Source: Marinobacter sp.
GTDB taxonomy: Bacteria; Pseudomonadota; Gammaproteobacteria; Pseudomonadales; Oleiphilaceae
Assembly: GCA_018402255.1 (NCBI GenBank)
Contig: JAGYIS010000008.1
Location: forward strand, 124,001-188,000
Reading direction: 5' to 3'
Length of the DNA: 64,000 bases
In this document: positions 29,001 through 37,953 of the stretch, in pieces
How the letters are laid out: each line of letters begins with the position of its first letter
How positions within the stretch are numbered: position 1 is the stretch's first letter
The notes under the pieces: model-generated
Database searches by the model: none
The model's input: only the letters and a program-made list of their open reading frames with translations
What the model was told of the DNA's origin: nothing
Program-made: the position numbers and the translations under genes

Positions 29001-29405
29001 GCCATTCGCCTCGGCATTCGGGATCGGGTGAAGCCGATCGTCCTGACCACGCTGACCACCTTCCTGGCGGTGATGCCGCTGGCGTTTGAGACCAATCCCC
29101 AGGCCGGATTTCTGGTGCCGATGGCGGTGTCACTGGGGTTTGGTGTGCTGTTCGCCAGCCTCACCACGCTGTTGCTGGTGCCCTGCCTGATGGTACTCGG
29201 CAGCGATGCCGGGGAATGGCTTGGCCGGCAGGTGGCGCGCCTGCGCCGCTCGTCGGAAGCGGATTCGGTGGACCAGGCCTATCAGGCCGGAGTGCTGGCG
29301 GGTGAGCTTGCCACCCGGGCTGGCACCACACCCGTCAACCCTTACCGGGATGACGTGCTGGCCGCCAGCTGGGAGGCCGGTGCCGGAGACGCGAACCCCG
29401 TTTGA
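26097..29405 (+). CDS. RND family efflux permease with RMF-like tail
   Basis: 1102 residues starting at GTG 26097, 2 bp after the adaptor. Topology is that of AcrB/MexB-like pumps: TM1 (about 10-30), a large periplasmic loop, TM2-6 (about 320-470), a second loop, and TM7-12 (about 865-1030). The TM4 proton-relay acidic pair is in LGIVVDDAVIVGES, and the second half contains VSGVVINDNLVLIDR. This is the exporter of the GH3 operon. The last 65 residues (YQAGVLAGE..., NPYRDDVLAASWEAG) lie beyond the pump core and resemble RMF/CrpP-like motifs. The substrate is inferred to be the product of the upstream enzymes; a general drug pump is the alternative. Confidence 0.93.
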   Translation: MGLIDWFIDRPAVANLLAFLLLAGGIFALNHTRQETLPNVPLERIGVVSELPSASPSEVEQRLCYPLETAIATVEGVTDIRSESREGVCSITVDVVEGENAGEVRDRMAARVQALSNLPPDATAARVEEVVFRNRVARLLVVGGDQPMRLHSIARQLRSELLALPEISEVRLEGLPEREISLTVSRQNLHRYDLTLQEIADAIDKDTGRVPGGMMRGPEQNSLLLAGRTPESAEAYGDAVVRRGRDGEALYFRDLGQVEDGFHRDAMGLWLDGQRAVALDVYRIGQQDVVATVEAVYQFLDQARLPDGVTLQIWQDDARQYLDRSSLLWTNALQGLVLLVLLLGVFFGLRLSFWVAAGIPVAMIGACVILPLTGGSLNTISLFAFILVLGIVVDDAVIVGESVADQIRLQGPGRQAVRDGTVRVALPIVVAVVTTALSFTPMLFLPGPEGEFMRVVPIIAITVLALSLIESLLILPSHLKHASSGSRRGSWLEPLERMSDRINQRFEALVRRHVEPMVQGLLHWRLAVLTGFFGLFLFCFALMHSGWLSVTMFSNVAGDRVIADLRFTEGTSGQRVLEATRALQLSASDLQRQLTNERGEPLITSVLAEQGRRDNYSTAHDPSAQLRARVSLALAPGESPLPPDEIANAWRRSFMAPEGVVSMRFHTSINQIKPDIHVNLYHPDPDTLMAMSAELESLLASLDGVYEIGNNMRAGFTELDLRLRPGGELAGLDEGSLGQQVRMAFQGVEIDRLPMGDHDVPVVLRLPDDQTNSLWHLEQLPVSMAPGNEPDARAGQDNARAPLSVLADIQSHRTPAVIPHYDRKTSATVTAYVETAISSSGKVMAHLQQHWLNELSQRWPGASWEQAGKPVAIAMFLDYLTASYLVAMVAMFFVLTMMFGNYWQPLLIVAAIPFGLVGAVLGHAALGLDLTLWSVVGMVAVSGVVINDNLVLIDRINDHRKTTKTLVDAIRLGIRDRVKPIVLTTLTTFLAVMPLAFETNPQAGFLVPMAVSLGFGVLFASLTTLLLVPCLMVLGSDAGEWLGRQVARLRRSSEADSVDQAYQAGVLAGELATRAGTTPVNPYRDDVLAASWEAGAGDANPV

Positions 29406-31565
29406 TCAGCGAGGCAGTCGCTCCCAGATTGTCACTTCGGACAGTGTATGCTGGAATTTATGCTGTGTCTCACGAATGACAAACGGCACTTTTTGAGGTG
29501 CACCCACCAGCCGGAAATGACCGCCAAGGTGTTCCTTCAACCCATCCAGTGTGGTGTGGTTCTCGCCGTCTTTTTTGAAGCCACCAATCCACTCCTCCTT
29601 GGGCGTATGCTCTTCCAGCCAGGTGTAGGGAGAGGCAATCACCAGTATGCCGCCGTCGTTGATGCGCTCGTGGATGCTGTCCAGAAAACGCCGGGGTTTA
29701 TAGAGCCTGTCGATCAGGTTGGCGGCAAGTACCAGGTCGTAACCGGTGAGTTGCGGTTTCAGGTTGCAGGCATCACCCTGCTGGAACGATACCTTGTCAG
29801 CGTATTCCGCCAACCCGAGTCCATCCAGAGTGCGGGTGTGATAACTCACCAGCTCGCCCTCTTCTGCAAGGGCGTAGCGGATCGATCCCTGCTCGGCCAT
29901 CTCAACGCCAAGGCGAATAAAGTTGGCTGAAAAATCGATACCGTCCACCTTGTCGAACTGTCGGGCCAGCTCAAAGCTTGAACGCCCGCAGGCGCAGCCA
30001 AGATCGAGTGCTTTTCCGGTGGGTTTGCCGTGCATGGCCTGAAGCGCAAGGTCTGCCATGGCTTTTGGGAAATTCGCCACACCATACCAGGTGTCACCAA
30101 AGTGAAACTCGGCGTATTCAGTTAACAAGCGGTCGCTTTCGTAGTAAGCATTGGGCTGTGAGGCCTCCGCATCGGATGAGATGTAGCGAAAGCCTGCGTG
30201 CTGGAAAAAATGCCGACGGAACGCATAGCGCGCTGCCAGCCTGGCTTCGTTACCAGAGGAAATCCAGGAACCGCCTTTGATCAGATTGTGTTGGCCGTCA
30301 AAAGTGGGTGTGGTGAAGTCGTCATACAGAGGGTGGACTTTAAAACCGTCGAAAGGATAAGTCGGCGTTTCCACCCACTGCCACACGTTACCGACCACAT
30401 CAAACCATTTACCGTGACGGAAACGGGTTACCGGGCAGGAGGACGCCCCGTGATCCAGGTGAAGATTGCCGTGGGCGGGCCCTTCGCCAACCTCTTTCAC
30501 ACCTGCGGCTGCGCAAAGCCGGTGCCACTCGTCTTCTGTTGGCAGGCGAATGGGTTGTCCGGTTTGCTCCCGCTTCCATTCACAGAACGCTTTGGCCTCG
30601 TGGAAGTTGACCTCTACCGGCCAGTCCCAGGGCATGTCCACTTCTTCGGTCATCAGGCGTAATTGCCAGCCATTATGCCAGCGCCAGAAAGTCGGGTGTT
30701 TGGCCCCTGCAAACTGTCGCCAGGCCCGCCCCTCGTCACTCCAGCAGGCTTCCTGTTGGTACCCGCCATCTTCAACAAATTCGAGGAACTCCTGGTTGCT
30801 GACCAGGAACTGGCTCGCCTTGAATTCTTCAACGCTGGCCGTATGTTCGCCGTACTCGTTGTCCCACCCGTAATAGGCATCGTCGTAAGGTTTGCCGATA
30901 CGGATGTCACCGCCGGGTACTGTGATGAATTCGTTTTCTGGTGCTTCGCCGGTCTCGTGATTGGGGGCCCACTGAGGTTGCGGCCTGACTCTGGCAAGGT
31001 CGTGCTGGCGTATCAGGACAGAAGACGTTTCAAGATGAATGCGCTCATGCTCAATGCCCATGACAATGGGCCACCAGGGGCTTTCCCAGTTGATCGGTAA
31101 CGTCATTGGCAGAGTATCGATGAGTTCGAGAACCTTGCCGCGAACCTTGCTGCGATAATCCATGACTTCGGCAACGGTGGGCCAGTCGTAATGATCGTCA
31201 TTGAGATCATCCCAGCTCATTTCGTCCACACCGACAGCAAAGGTCGATTCCATACGAGGGTCAAGGCGCTCGGGTAACAGCTTGGCCAACGTCAGCTTGT
31301 TAACGAAAAAAGTTGCGGTGTGGCCGAGGTAGAAGATAAGCGGGTGTCTCAGAGGTATGGATTTCTTATAAAAGCCCGCGTCATCTGCGAGACAGTCAAA
31401 CAAACGTGTGTAGGTGTCGAACGTGTTGGTGAAGTACAGCGCTATTTCACGACGCTTTTCTTCGGGGGTACCGTCATCAAGCTTTGGAGTTCTGCGCAAC
31501 GATGTCATTGATAAGGATTCTTGCGATTCACTCGGGGCTCTTCGGTCCGTAGCTGACAATGTCAT
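29406..31565 (-). CDS. ovoA: Ovothiol synthase OvoA (5-histidylcysteine sulfoxide synthase / methyltransferase)
   Basis: 719 residues if started at ATG 31565; ATG 31508 is an alternative and an open extension runs to 31625. Three domains are visible. A DinB-like helical bundle carries the iron-binding HxxxHxE motif (GIEHERIHLETS). A formylglycine-generating-enzyme-like domain has VPGGDIRIGKP..., PVEVNFHEAKAFCEWK, LPTEDEWHRL and LIKGGSWISSGNEARLA. A C-terminal SAM methyltransferase has ALDLGCACGRSSFELA. OvoA oxidatively couples cysteine to histidine and methylates the thiol-histidine, giving the antioxidant ovothiol. It is divergent from the BCCT transporter gene. Confidence 0.93.
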   Translation of the reverse strand: MTLSATDRRAPSESQESLSMTSLRRTPKLDDGTPEEKRREIALYFTNTFDTYTRLFDCLADDAGFYKKSIPLRHPLIFYLGHTATFFVNKLTLAKLLPERLDPRMESTFAVGVDEMSWDDLNDDHYDWPTVAEVMDYRSKVRGKVLELIDTLPMTLPINWESPWWPIVMGIEHERIHLETSSVLIRQHDLARVRPQPQWAPNHETGEAPENEFITVPGGDIRIGKPYDDAYYGWDNEYGEHTASVEEFKASQFLVSNQEFLEFVEDGGYQQEACWSDEGRAWRQFAGAKHPTFWRWHNGWQLRLMTEEVDMPWDWPVEVNFHEAKAFCEWKREQTGQPIRLPTEDEWHRLCAAAGVKEVGEGPAHGNLHLDHGASSCPVTRFRHGKWFDVVGNVWQWVETPTYPFDGFKVHPLYDDFTTPTFDGQHNLIKGGSWISSGNEARLAARYAFRRHFFQHAGFRYISSDAEASQPNAYYESDRLLTEYAEFHFGDTWYGVANFPKAMADLALQAMHGKPTGKALDLGCACGRSSFELARQFDKVDGIDFSANFIRLGVEMAEQGSIRYALAEEGELVSYHTRTLDGLGLAEYADKVSFQQGDACNLKPQLTGYDLVLAANLIDRLYKPRRFLDSIHERINDGGILVIASPYTWLEEHTPKEEWIGGFKKDGENHTTLDGLKEHLGGHFRLVGAPQKVPFVIRETQHKFQHTLSEVTIWERLPR

Positions 31566-31773
31566 GGTGTAACACGTCCTTCCGTTTGTTGGATTTAGTT
31601 CCGATACGCTGAACCACGGCGTCACGGTTCAACTCCACCGCAAGAATAGAATGTAGGCCGTGTTTTTTGAAATTGACGCTTTTCAGCGATTACTACGTAA
31701 ATCACTCTCGAAACTCGCACGATCGCGACAATTCCTGTAGCCTGCGCGGCTTTTTCTTCGAGAGACAGACGTT

Positions 31774-33329
31774 ATGACGGATAAACCTCACCACGCCCGC
31801 CGGGCCAAATCCAGTGCCTTGGCGGACAGTGATCCGGTGGTTCTGGTTCTCACCATTGGTTTTATCGTGCTGTTCGTCGGTGCGTCGGTTGTTGGTAGTG
31901 ATTACGTTGCCAGCCTGATTGGCAGCGGTTTCACCTGGACGGCAACTTACCTGGGTTCGTTCTTTCAACTGCTCTTACTGCTGACATTCTTTATCGCGGT
32001 TGGCACCGCGTTCAGCCGCGCTGGGGCTGCGAGGGTGGGTGGCCTTGATCGTCCGGAGATCGGGCGCTTTCGCTGGTTGTCGATGATCATGTGTACTCTG
32101 CTGGCGGGTGGCGGTGTGTTTTTGCCGCCGGTGAGCCGGTTTATCATTTTGTGGTCACTCCACCTGCGTTCGATACCGAAGCAGGCACCGCCGCTGCCGT
32201 TGCCCCCGCGCTGGCTCAGTCGTTTACCCATTGGGGTTTTCTGGCCTGGGCGGTTCTCGGGTCTTTGACCGCCCTCGTGTTGACGCGAGCGCATTACGAT
32301 CAGGGCAAGCCGCTGCAACCAAGAACGCTGCTGTATCCGGTGTTTGGCGAGAAAATCATTCAGGGCCGGCTTGGCGGTGTTGTCGATGCCTTTTGCGTAA
32401 TCGCCGTGGTTGCGGGCACCGTTGGCCCGATTGGTTTTCTGGCCACCCAGATGAGTTTCGGCTTGCACGAGCTGTTTGGCGTGGCGGATGGTTATGGCAC
32501 CCAGCTTACGGTGCTGATCATACTGGCCGGGGTTTACATGACCTCTGCCATGACCGGGCTGCATAAAGGCATACAGCTGTTGAGCCGCTTCAATGTGCTG
32601 CTGGCACTGGCCATTGCGGCCGTGATCTTCATCTTCGGGCCCACGTTGTTTCTGGCGGACGCCTACACGCAGTCCATGGGCGAGTATGTGACATCGTTCT
32701 TCAGCATGGCGACGATGACGGCGCAAACCGCACCGGACTGGTGGATGAAGTGGTGGACAGTCTTCTTTTTTGCCTGGTTCATTGGTTATACGCCCTTGAT
32801 GGCGGTTTTTGTTGCCCGGATATCCCGTGGGCGGACAGTGCGGGAAATGATTCTGGCAGTGGCTCTGCTGGCACCCATTGCCACCACCATCTGGTTTACG
32901 CTTTTGGGCGGCTCCGGCATTTATCACCAGCTGGCCGGCACCTTTGATTTAACCGGTGCTTTGAACGATTTCCGTTTTGACGTTGCAACTCTGACCGTCG
33001 CGCAGGCACTGCCAGGGGGCACCTGGATGGCCGCTGCAATCCTGCTTCTGACCACCATTTTTGTTGCCACCACCGGGGATTCCATGAGTTACGCGATCGC
33101 TATGGTTGGCGCTGGCCATGATGAGCCAAGCCCGTGGATTCGCGTATTCTGGGGCGGCGCTATGGCGCTGATGGCAGCGATTCTTCTGTATATGGGGGCA
33201 GGCCAGATTGGCGTGTTGCAACAGTTCATTGTCCTGACGGCGATCCCGGTTTCATTGATTATCCTTCCGTCGCTGTGGACAGGCCCGAAAGCGGCGATGG
33301 CAATGGCACGGGAGCAAGGGCTGGTGTAG
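31774..33329 (+). pseudogene. BCCT family transporter, interrupted by a one-base frameshift
   Basis: Two frames join into one transporter of about 518 residues. Codons from 31774 read through MTDKPHHARRAKS and two helices to LLAGGGVF. From base 32124 the family motif continues one frame back as AAGEPVYHF, then helices to 33329. A single missing G after TTG at 32122-32124 restores the frame. BCCT hallmarks are present downstream: MKWWTVFFFAWFIGYTP and ARISRGRTVREM. The family imports betaines, choline, carnitine and other quaternary amines by symport. An apparent ATG at 32091 for the second part is an artefact. This may be a true recent pseudogene or a sequencing error. Confidence 0.8.
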
Positions 33330-33406
33330 TCTTCCAGAGAGCAAGTTGGCCCGCGGCGTGTGCGGCTGATTTGTAGTCATTGCCGGGGCGGACTCTTGGA
33401 GGTTTG

Positions 33407-34456
33407 ATGCTGGAAGCGTTTGAGGCGGGCGTCAGGGCGTGGTTGTTGCCCGGGGTATCGGCGGTTTCTGCCGTGCTCGCCACCTATATTGTTTTCCGGT
33501 TGGCGCTCGCGTTGTTCCGCCGTTTCTCCGAATCGAGAACCGTACTGCGATTGTTCCTCGACGCTGCGGCCCAAGCTCTCGGCGTTGTGTTTTGCCTGTT
33601 GGCGTTGACCGGGTCGCTCAGCGTGGCGCCGGCAGACCTGCCATTGTTGTCGGCCGTTCAGCTTACCACCACGTTACTGCTCATCCTTGCTATCACCTGG
33701 GCTACAGTCAGGCTGACCTCTGCCATTGGCGATGTCATTGTGGCCCTGAACCCGGTGCTTGAAGGGCACTGGAAACGCGCACGGAAGGTCGAAACCCAAA
33801 CCCGCTTTCTGGTTCGCGCGCTGAACATCCTGATCGTTATTATAGGGTTTGGGGCAGCATTGATGAGTTTTGAGTCCGTCCAGCACATGGGGGCAAGTCT
33901 GCTGGCTTCCGCCGGTGTCGGCGGCTTGATTCTGGGCTTTGCCGCCCGTCCCGTCCTGAGCAATTTGCTGGCAGGGATGCAGATTGCACTCACCCAACCT
34001 TTTCGCATAGATGACGTGCTTCACGTGCAGGGAGAATGGTGCTGGGTAGAAGAGGTGACTGCCACCTATGTGGTGGTCAGAGTGTGGGATCTTCGGCGCC
34101 TGGTTATCCCTTTGCAGTGGTTTATCGAAAATCCGTTTCAGAACTGGTCGAGGAATACCTCGGATCTGCTGGGAGCCGTGTTTATCTGGGTGGATTACAC
34201 CATGCCGGTGGAACCGCTACGGCAGGAGTTCAACCGGCTGCTGTCTGAGTCGAGACTCTGGGATGGCAAGCTGGCAACCGTCCAGGTGACCGATGCCAGC
34301 GATCAGGCTCTGCAGGTGCGTTTTTTGATGAGTGCCGCAGATTCCACCAGCAACTGGGATCTCAGGTGCGCTATGCGTGAAGGGCTCGTCACGTTCATAC
34401 AAGAACACTACCCCGCTCAGCTGCCCCGTGTACGGGCCCGGTTGGTCGATAACTGA
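33407..34456 (+). CDS. MscS family mechanosensitive channel
   Basis: 349 residues from ATG 33407 (TTGGAGG upstream). Several N-terminal membrane helices precede the MscS core: a pore helix with ASAGVGGLILGFAARPVLSNLLAGMQIAL, then the beta domain QPFRIDDVLHVQGEWCWVEEVTATYVVVRVWDLRRLVIP and the family tail QNWSR. It probably opens on hypo-osmotic shock. The W-rich EWCWVEE replaces the more common GxxGxVEEI, a variant seen in some small-conductance paralogues. It is 77 bp after the BCCT gene and may share osmotic regulation. Confidence 0.88.
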   Translation: MLEAFEAGVRAWLLPGVSAVSAVLATYIVFRLALALFRRFSESRTVLRLFLDAAAQALGVVFCLLALTGSLSVAPADLPLLSAVQLTTTLLLILAITWATVRLTSAIGDVIVALNPVLEGHWKRARKVETQTRFLVRALNILIVIIGFGAALMSFESVQHMGASLLASAGVGGLILGFAARPVLSNLLAGMQIALTQPFRIDDVLHVQGEWCWVEEVTATYVVVRVWDLRRLVIPLQWFIENPFQNWSRNTSDLLGAVFIWVDYTMPVEPLRQEFNRLLSESRLWDGKLATVQVTDASDQALQVRFLMSAADSTSNWDLRCAMREGLVTFIQEHYPAQLPRVRARLVDN

Positions 34457-34476
34457 ACATATTTTGAGGAGTTGTC

Positions 34477-35265
34477 ATGCCCACACAAACTGTCTGGATT
34501 ACCGGAGCTTCCTCCGGCATTGGCGAGGCGCTTGCGCTGGAATACGCGAAAAATGGCGCACGCCTGGTGTTATCGGCCCGGCGCGAGAGCGAACTGGAGC
34601 GGGTTGCGGGTTGTTGCCGGGATGCCGGGCTTGGCGCCGATCAGGTATTGGTGTTGCCGCTGGATGTCACGGATTGGGAATCTCTGCCTGGCAAGGTTCA
34701 AACCGTGCTGGATACCTTTGGTGCCATCGATCTGCTGGTGAATAACGCCGGGGTGTCACAGCGTTCGCTGTGCAAAGACACCGACATGTCGGTGTACCAG
34801 AAGTTGATGGATGTTGATGTCATGGGCCAGATTGCCCTGACCAAGGCGGTGTTGCCCCATATGCTGGAGCGTGGCTCCGGCCACCTGGCGGTGACTGCCA
34901 GTGTTGCCGGAAAGGTGGGGGCGCCCATGCGAACTGGTTACTGTGCGGCCAAACATGCGGTGATGGGCTTTTTTGACGCTCTGCGTGCTGAAGTGGAAGG
35001 CGAGGGCGTGAGCGTCTCAACCATCACCCCGGGTTTTATCCGTACCGATATTTCCCGCAATGCGTTGGCGGGTGACGGGTCCAACTACGGCAAACTCGAT
35101 GATGACATCGCCGGAGGCATGGACGTCAACGAGTGCGCGGCGGTGGTCTTTAAGGGGCTGCAGGCGAAGAAACGTGAGATCCCGGTGGGCAAGGGCAAGG
35201 AAATGGCCGCGCTCTGGGTTAAGCGGCTGTCACCAGAATTACTGTTCCGTCTCGCCAAGGCGTAA
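34477..35265 (+). CDS. Short-chain dehydrogenase/reductase
   Basis: 262 residues of the classical SDR family. It has the cofactor motif TGASSGIGEALALEYA, NNAG in LLVNNAGVSQ, the catalytic Y and K in GYCAAKHAVMGF, and TPGFIRT. The basic residues after the second strand (SARRES) favour NADP(H). Substrate unknown; the closest character is the DHRS7-like/YqjQ type. It is 20 bp after the MscS gene on the same strand, followed by a DUF2750 gene. Confidence 0.85.
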   Translation: MPTQTVWITGASSGIGEALALEYAKNGARLVLSARRESELERVAGCCRDAGLGADQVLVLPLDVTDWESLPGKVQTVLDTFGAIDLLVNNAGVSQRSLCKDTDMSVYQKLMDVDVMGQIALTKAVLPHMLERGSGHLAVTASVAGKVGAPMRTGYCAAKHAVMGFFDALRAEVEGEGVSVSTITPGFIRTDISRNALAGDGSNYGKLDDDIAGGMDVNECAAVVFKGLQAKKREIPVGKGKEMAALWVKRLSPELLFRLAKA

Positions 35266-35314
35266 AGTCTCGAGTGCCGGAAAGCGACAAGACCACGATA
35301 GAAAGAGTGAGCAT

Positions 35315-35698
35315 ATGAGCAATGACGGTTTGGCCGAGATACTTGGTCTGGATGGTGAAGAACGCTATGACTACTTTCTCAGCCTGGTGGCTGAAGAGAG
35401 GGAAGTCTGGATTCTGGTGAATGCAGACAACCGCTTCCTGAAAATTTCGTCTGAGGATGAGGGTGTCGAGTACCTGCCAGTTTGGCCGGCATCAGCCTTC
35501 GCAATGGAATACGCCAAGGGCGCTGACGATCTGTCGCCCAAAAGCATTTCGCTGCCGGACTTTTTCCGCAAGTGGGTGCCCGGGCTGAGCAAAGATGGCC
35601 TCGAGGTGGGAGTGCTCCCCGGCCTCGATAAAACCGTCTGGATTACCGAGGCCGAGGAATTGAAGCGCGACCTGCAGGACGCGATGTCCGATTTCTAA
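35315..35698 (+). CDS. DUF2750 family protein
   Basis: 127 residues from ATG 35315; the frame is open further upstream inside the SDR gene and that extension is rejected. The pattern [36 protein letters not shown], then [21 protein letters not shown] fits DUF2750 (YqiJ-like). These are small soluble proteins of unknown function; some are found next to immunity-like genes. It is convergent with the ABC importer ATPase, with a 4-bp overlap of the ends. Confidence 0.78.
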   Translation: MSNDGLAEILGLDGEERYDYFLSLVAEEREVWILVNADNRFLKISSEDEGVEYLPVWPASAFAMEYAKGADDLSPKSISLPDFFRKWVPGLSKDGLEVGVLPGLDKTVWITEAEELKRDLQDAMSDF

Positions 35699-36441
35699 TG
35701 GGCCAGCACCCGGGACAGAAACGCCTGAGTGCGTTCGTTCTGGGGGTTGTCGAAAACATCGGCCGGGTTGCCTTCTTCCACAATTTGACCCTCGTGGATG
35801 TAGATCACCCGGTCGGCCACTTCCCGCGCAAAGCCCATTTCGTGGGTGACCACCATCATCGTCATGCCTTCTTTGGCGAGCTCCCGCATGACGTCCAACA
35901 CCTCACCGATCATTTCCGGATCCAGCGCTGAGGTGGGCTCATCAAACAGCATCAACCGGGGCTCCATTGCCAATGCCCGGGCAATCGCCACCCGTTGTTG
36001 CTGGCCACCCGACAACTGACTGGGATACTTATCGGCCTGATTGCCGATGCCAACCCGATCCAGCAGCCGCTCTGCAGTCGCCTTTGCCACAACTTGAGAG
36101 GCATTTTTGACCTTCATCGGCGCCAGCATGATGTTCTTCTTCACCGTCAGGTGTGGGAACAGATTGAACTGCTGAAACACCATGCCCACTTCCTTGCGGA
36201 TGTCGGCCAGAGTTTTCTGGTTGCCGGCCTTCGGGGCGAGCCGGTGACTGTCTACTTCCAGGGTTCCGGATTCGTATTCTTCCAGTCCGTTGACGCAGCG
36301 AATGAGGGTGGATTTGCCGGAGCCGCTGGCACCGATAATCACCACCACCTCGCCTTGTTCAACGGTCAGGTCAATGTTTTTGAGGACATGCAATTTACCG
36401 AAGTACTTGTTCATGCCCTTCATTTTTACAATCTGAGTCAT
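35695..36441 (-). CDS. Polar amino-acid ABC transporter ATPase (GlnQ-like)
   Basis: 248 residues from ATG 36441; an open extension to 36483 overlaps the permease gene. All ABC motifs are clear: Walker [11 protein letters not shown]-loop [11 protein letters not shown], signature [15 protein letters not shown], Walker [15 protein letters not shown] and the switch histidine in VVTHEMGF. High similarity of pattern to GlnQ/ArtP. It energises uptake by the permease and binding protein encoded upstream. Confidence 0.95.
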   Translation of the reverse strand: MTQIVKMKGMNKYFGKLHVLKNIDLTVEQGEVVVIIGASGSGKSTLIRCVNGLEEYESGTLEVDSHRLAPKAGNQKTLADIRKEVGMVFQQFNLFPHLTVKKNIMLAPMKVKNASQVVAKATAERLLDRVGIGNQADKYPSQLSGGQQQRVAIARALAMEPRLMLFDEPTSALDPEMIGEVLDVMRELAKEGMTMMVVTHEMGFAREVADRVIYIHEGQIVEEGNPADVFDNPQNERTQAFLSRVLAH

Positions 36442-36454
36442 GGTTCGGGTTCCT

Positions 36455-37126
36455 TCAGATCGACGCAACGCCGCGGCGCTCAAGCAGTCGCAGGAGCAAG
36501 GACAGGGTCAGGGTAATCGCCAGGTACATGAGGGCCACCACAAAATACACCTCAAACGCGGTGAAGGTGTTGGCTATATACACCTGGCCCTGGCGGACCA
36601 ATTCGCCCACGCCGATGACCGAGAACAGCGAAGTGTCCTTGATGCTGACGATGCCCTGGTTGCCGAGTGGCGGAATCATGCGTCGGAACGCCTGGGGCCA
36701 GGTAATCGACCAGAACGTCTGGCTTCGGGACAGGCCCAGTGACAACCCGGCTTCACTCTGGCCTTTATCGATGGACTGCACGCCGCCGCGCACCACTTCT
36801 GATATGTAGGCGCCGGAGTTCAAGGCAATGGCGGCGATGCCGGCCGTGAGCGGATCGATAGGGCGGCCAACCAGGTCAGGCAGGCCATAGAAGATAAACA
36901 GAACCTGCACCAGAATTGGCGTGCCGCGAAAAATTTCGATGTAGGTGATCGCGGGCCAGCGCAGGAACCAGTTTTTGTTGATGCTGAGCAAGCCGAACAG
37001 GATGCCCAGAACAAAACCGATGGCGAGGCCACCGAAGGAAATCATCAGAGTGTAAGGAATACCCTTGGCGAGATAGGGGATGGCGTTAAATGCCGCCTGC
37101 CAGTCAAACTGAAACTGGAATTCCAC
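36455..37126 (-). CDS. Polar amino-acid ABC transporter permease
   Basis: 223 residues starting at GTG 37126 (GGAG upstream). About five membrane helices with the HisM/GlnP-type segment [22 protein letters not shown] and the EAA loop [34 protein letters not shown] single permease gene implies a homodimeric channel. It lies between the binding protein gene (71-bp gap) and the ATPase gene (13-bp gap). Confidence 0.94.
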   Translation of the reverse strand: MEFQFQFDWQAAFNAIPYLAKGIPYTLMISFGGLAIGFVLGILFGLLSINKNWFLRWPAITYIEIFRGTPILVQVLFIFYGLPDLVGRPIDPLTAGIAAIALNSGAYISEVVRGGVQSIDKGQSEAGLSLGLSRSQTFWSITWPQAFRRMIPPLGNQGIVSIKDTSLFSVIGVGELVRQGQVYIANTFTAFEVYFVVALMYLAITLTLSLLLRLLERRGVASI

Positions 37127-37197
37127 AGTGTGAATCTCCGTTGAGTTGGGAGGAGCTGGTCAGGGCGTTGTGCGCCCTGACCAGAGCAAGTGGTGGT

Positions 37198-37953
37198 TTA
37201 CTCGCTTTCAGGCATCGGGCCAAACCATTTTTCATAAATGGTTTTGTAGGTGCCATCCGCTTTGATCTCAGCCAATGCTTCATTGACCGGGCCAACCCAT
37301 TCACTGCCTTTTTTCAAGGCAATGCCGTATTGCTGGCCTTCATACAGCGGGCCAACAGTCTTCACCTGGCCTTCGCCCCGAGTGCTGGCAAAGTAACCGA
37401 CGTTGGGGGCGTCGTAGAACACGGCATCAATGGCTCGAGACATCAGAGCCATGTACATGTCGGAGCTGCCCGGGTAGGGCGTGACACCGTCATCCTCCTC
37501 GAGGGTTTTCATCAGGTAGTCATAGCTGGTGCTGCCGATCTTGGTACCGACCTTTTTGCCTTCGAGGTCAGACATTTCCTGAACATCATCGCCTTCTCTC
37601 ACCAGAATACGCAGACCGGAATCGTAGTAGGGATCGGAAAAATCGACGATCTGCCCGCGCTCTTCAGTGATGGTGATGCCGGCGATCGCAATGTCGACGT
37701 TGCCAGTCTGGAGCGCCGGGATGATGCCGTTAAAATCCATGGTGTTCAGGTCGTAATCAAAGCCCGCGCGTTCGGCCACCTCGGCAATGATGTCCATGTC
37801 GAAGCCGATCATTTCGCCGGTTTCCTGGTCCATCATTTCGAAGGGTACAAAGCTCGGGTCTGTGACTACTCTGAGGGTATCCGCGTTAACCGAGGTTGCC
37901 GCTACCGACAGTGCCAGGCCCGCGCCCAGTGTTTTCAGCCAATTGGTGCTCAT
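37198..37953 (-). CDS. Amino-acid ABC transporter substrate-binding protein
   Basis: 251 residues with a signal peptide cut near VNA-D (about 24). Family 3 binding-protein motifs are present: LRVVTDPSFVPFEMMD, GFDMDIIAEVAERAGF, MDFNGIIPALQTGNVDIAIAGITIT and DFSDPYYDSGL. Related proteins bind glutamine, arginine or other polar amino acids; the FVPFE pocket start resembles GlnH. First gene of a three-gene importer operon on the minus strand. Confidence 0.94.
   Translation of the reverse strand: MSTNWLKTLGAGLALSVAATSVNADTLRVVTDPSFVPFEMMDQETGEMIGFDMDIIAEVAERAGFDYDLNTMDFNGIIPALQTGNVDIAIAGITITEERGQIVDFSDPYYDSGLRILVREGDDVQEMSDLEGKKVGTKIGSTSYDYLMKTLEEDDGVTPYPGSSDMYMALMSRAIDAVFYDAPNVGYFASTRGEGQVKTVGPLYEGQQYGIALKKGSEWVGPVNEALAEIKADGTYKTIYEKWFGPMPESE

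Noticed and set aside
32116..32130. Programmed -1 frameshift site in the BCCT gene
   Set aside because: The heptamer GTTTTTG is a weak slippery site and no stimulatory structure was evident; a deletion or sequencing error is simpler.
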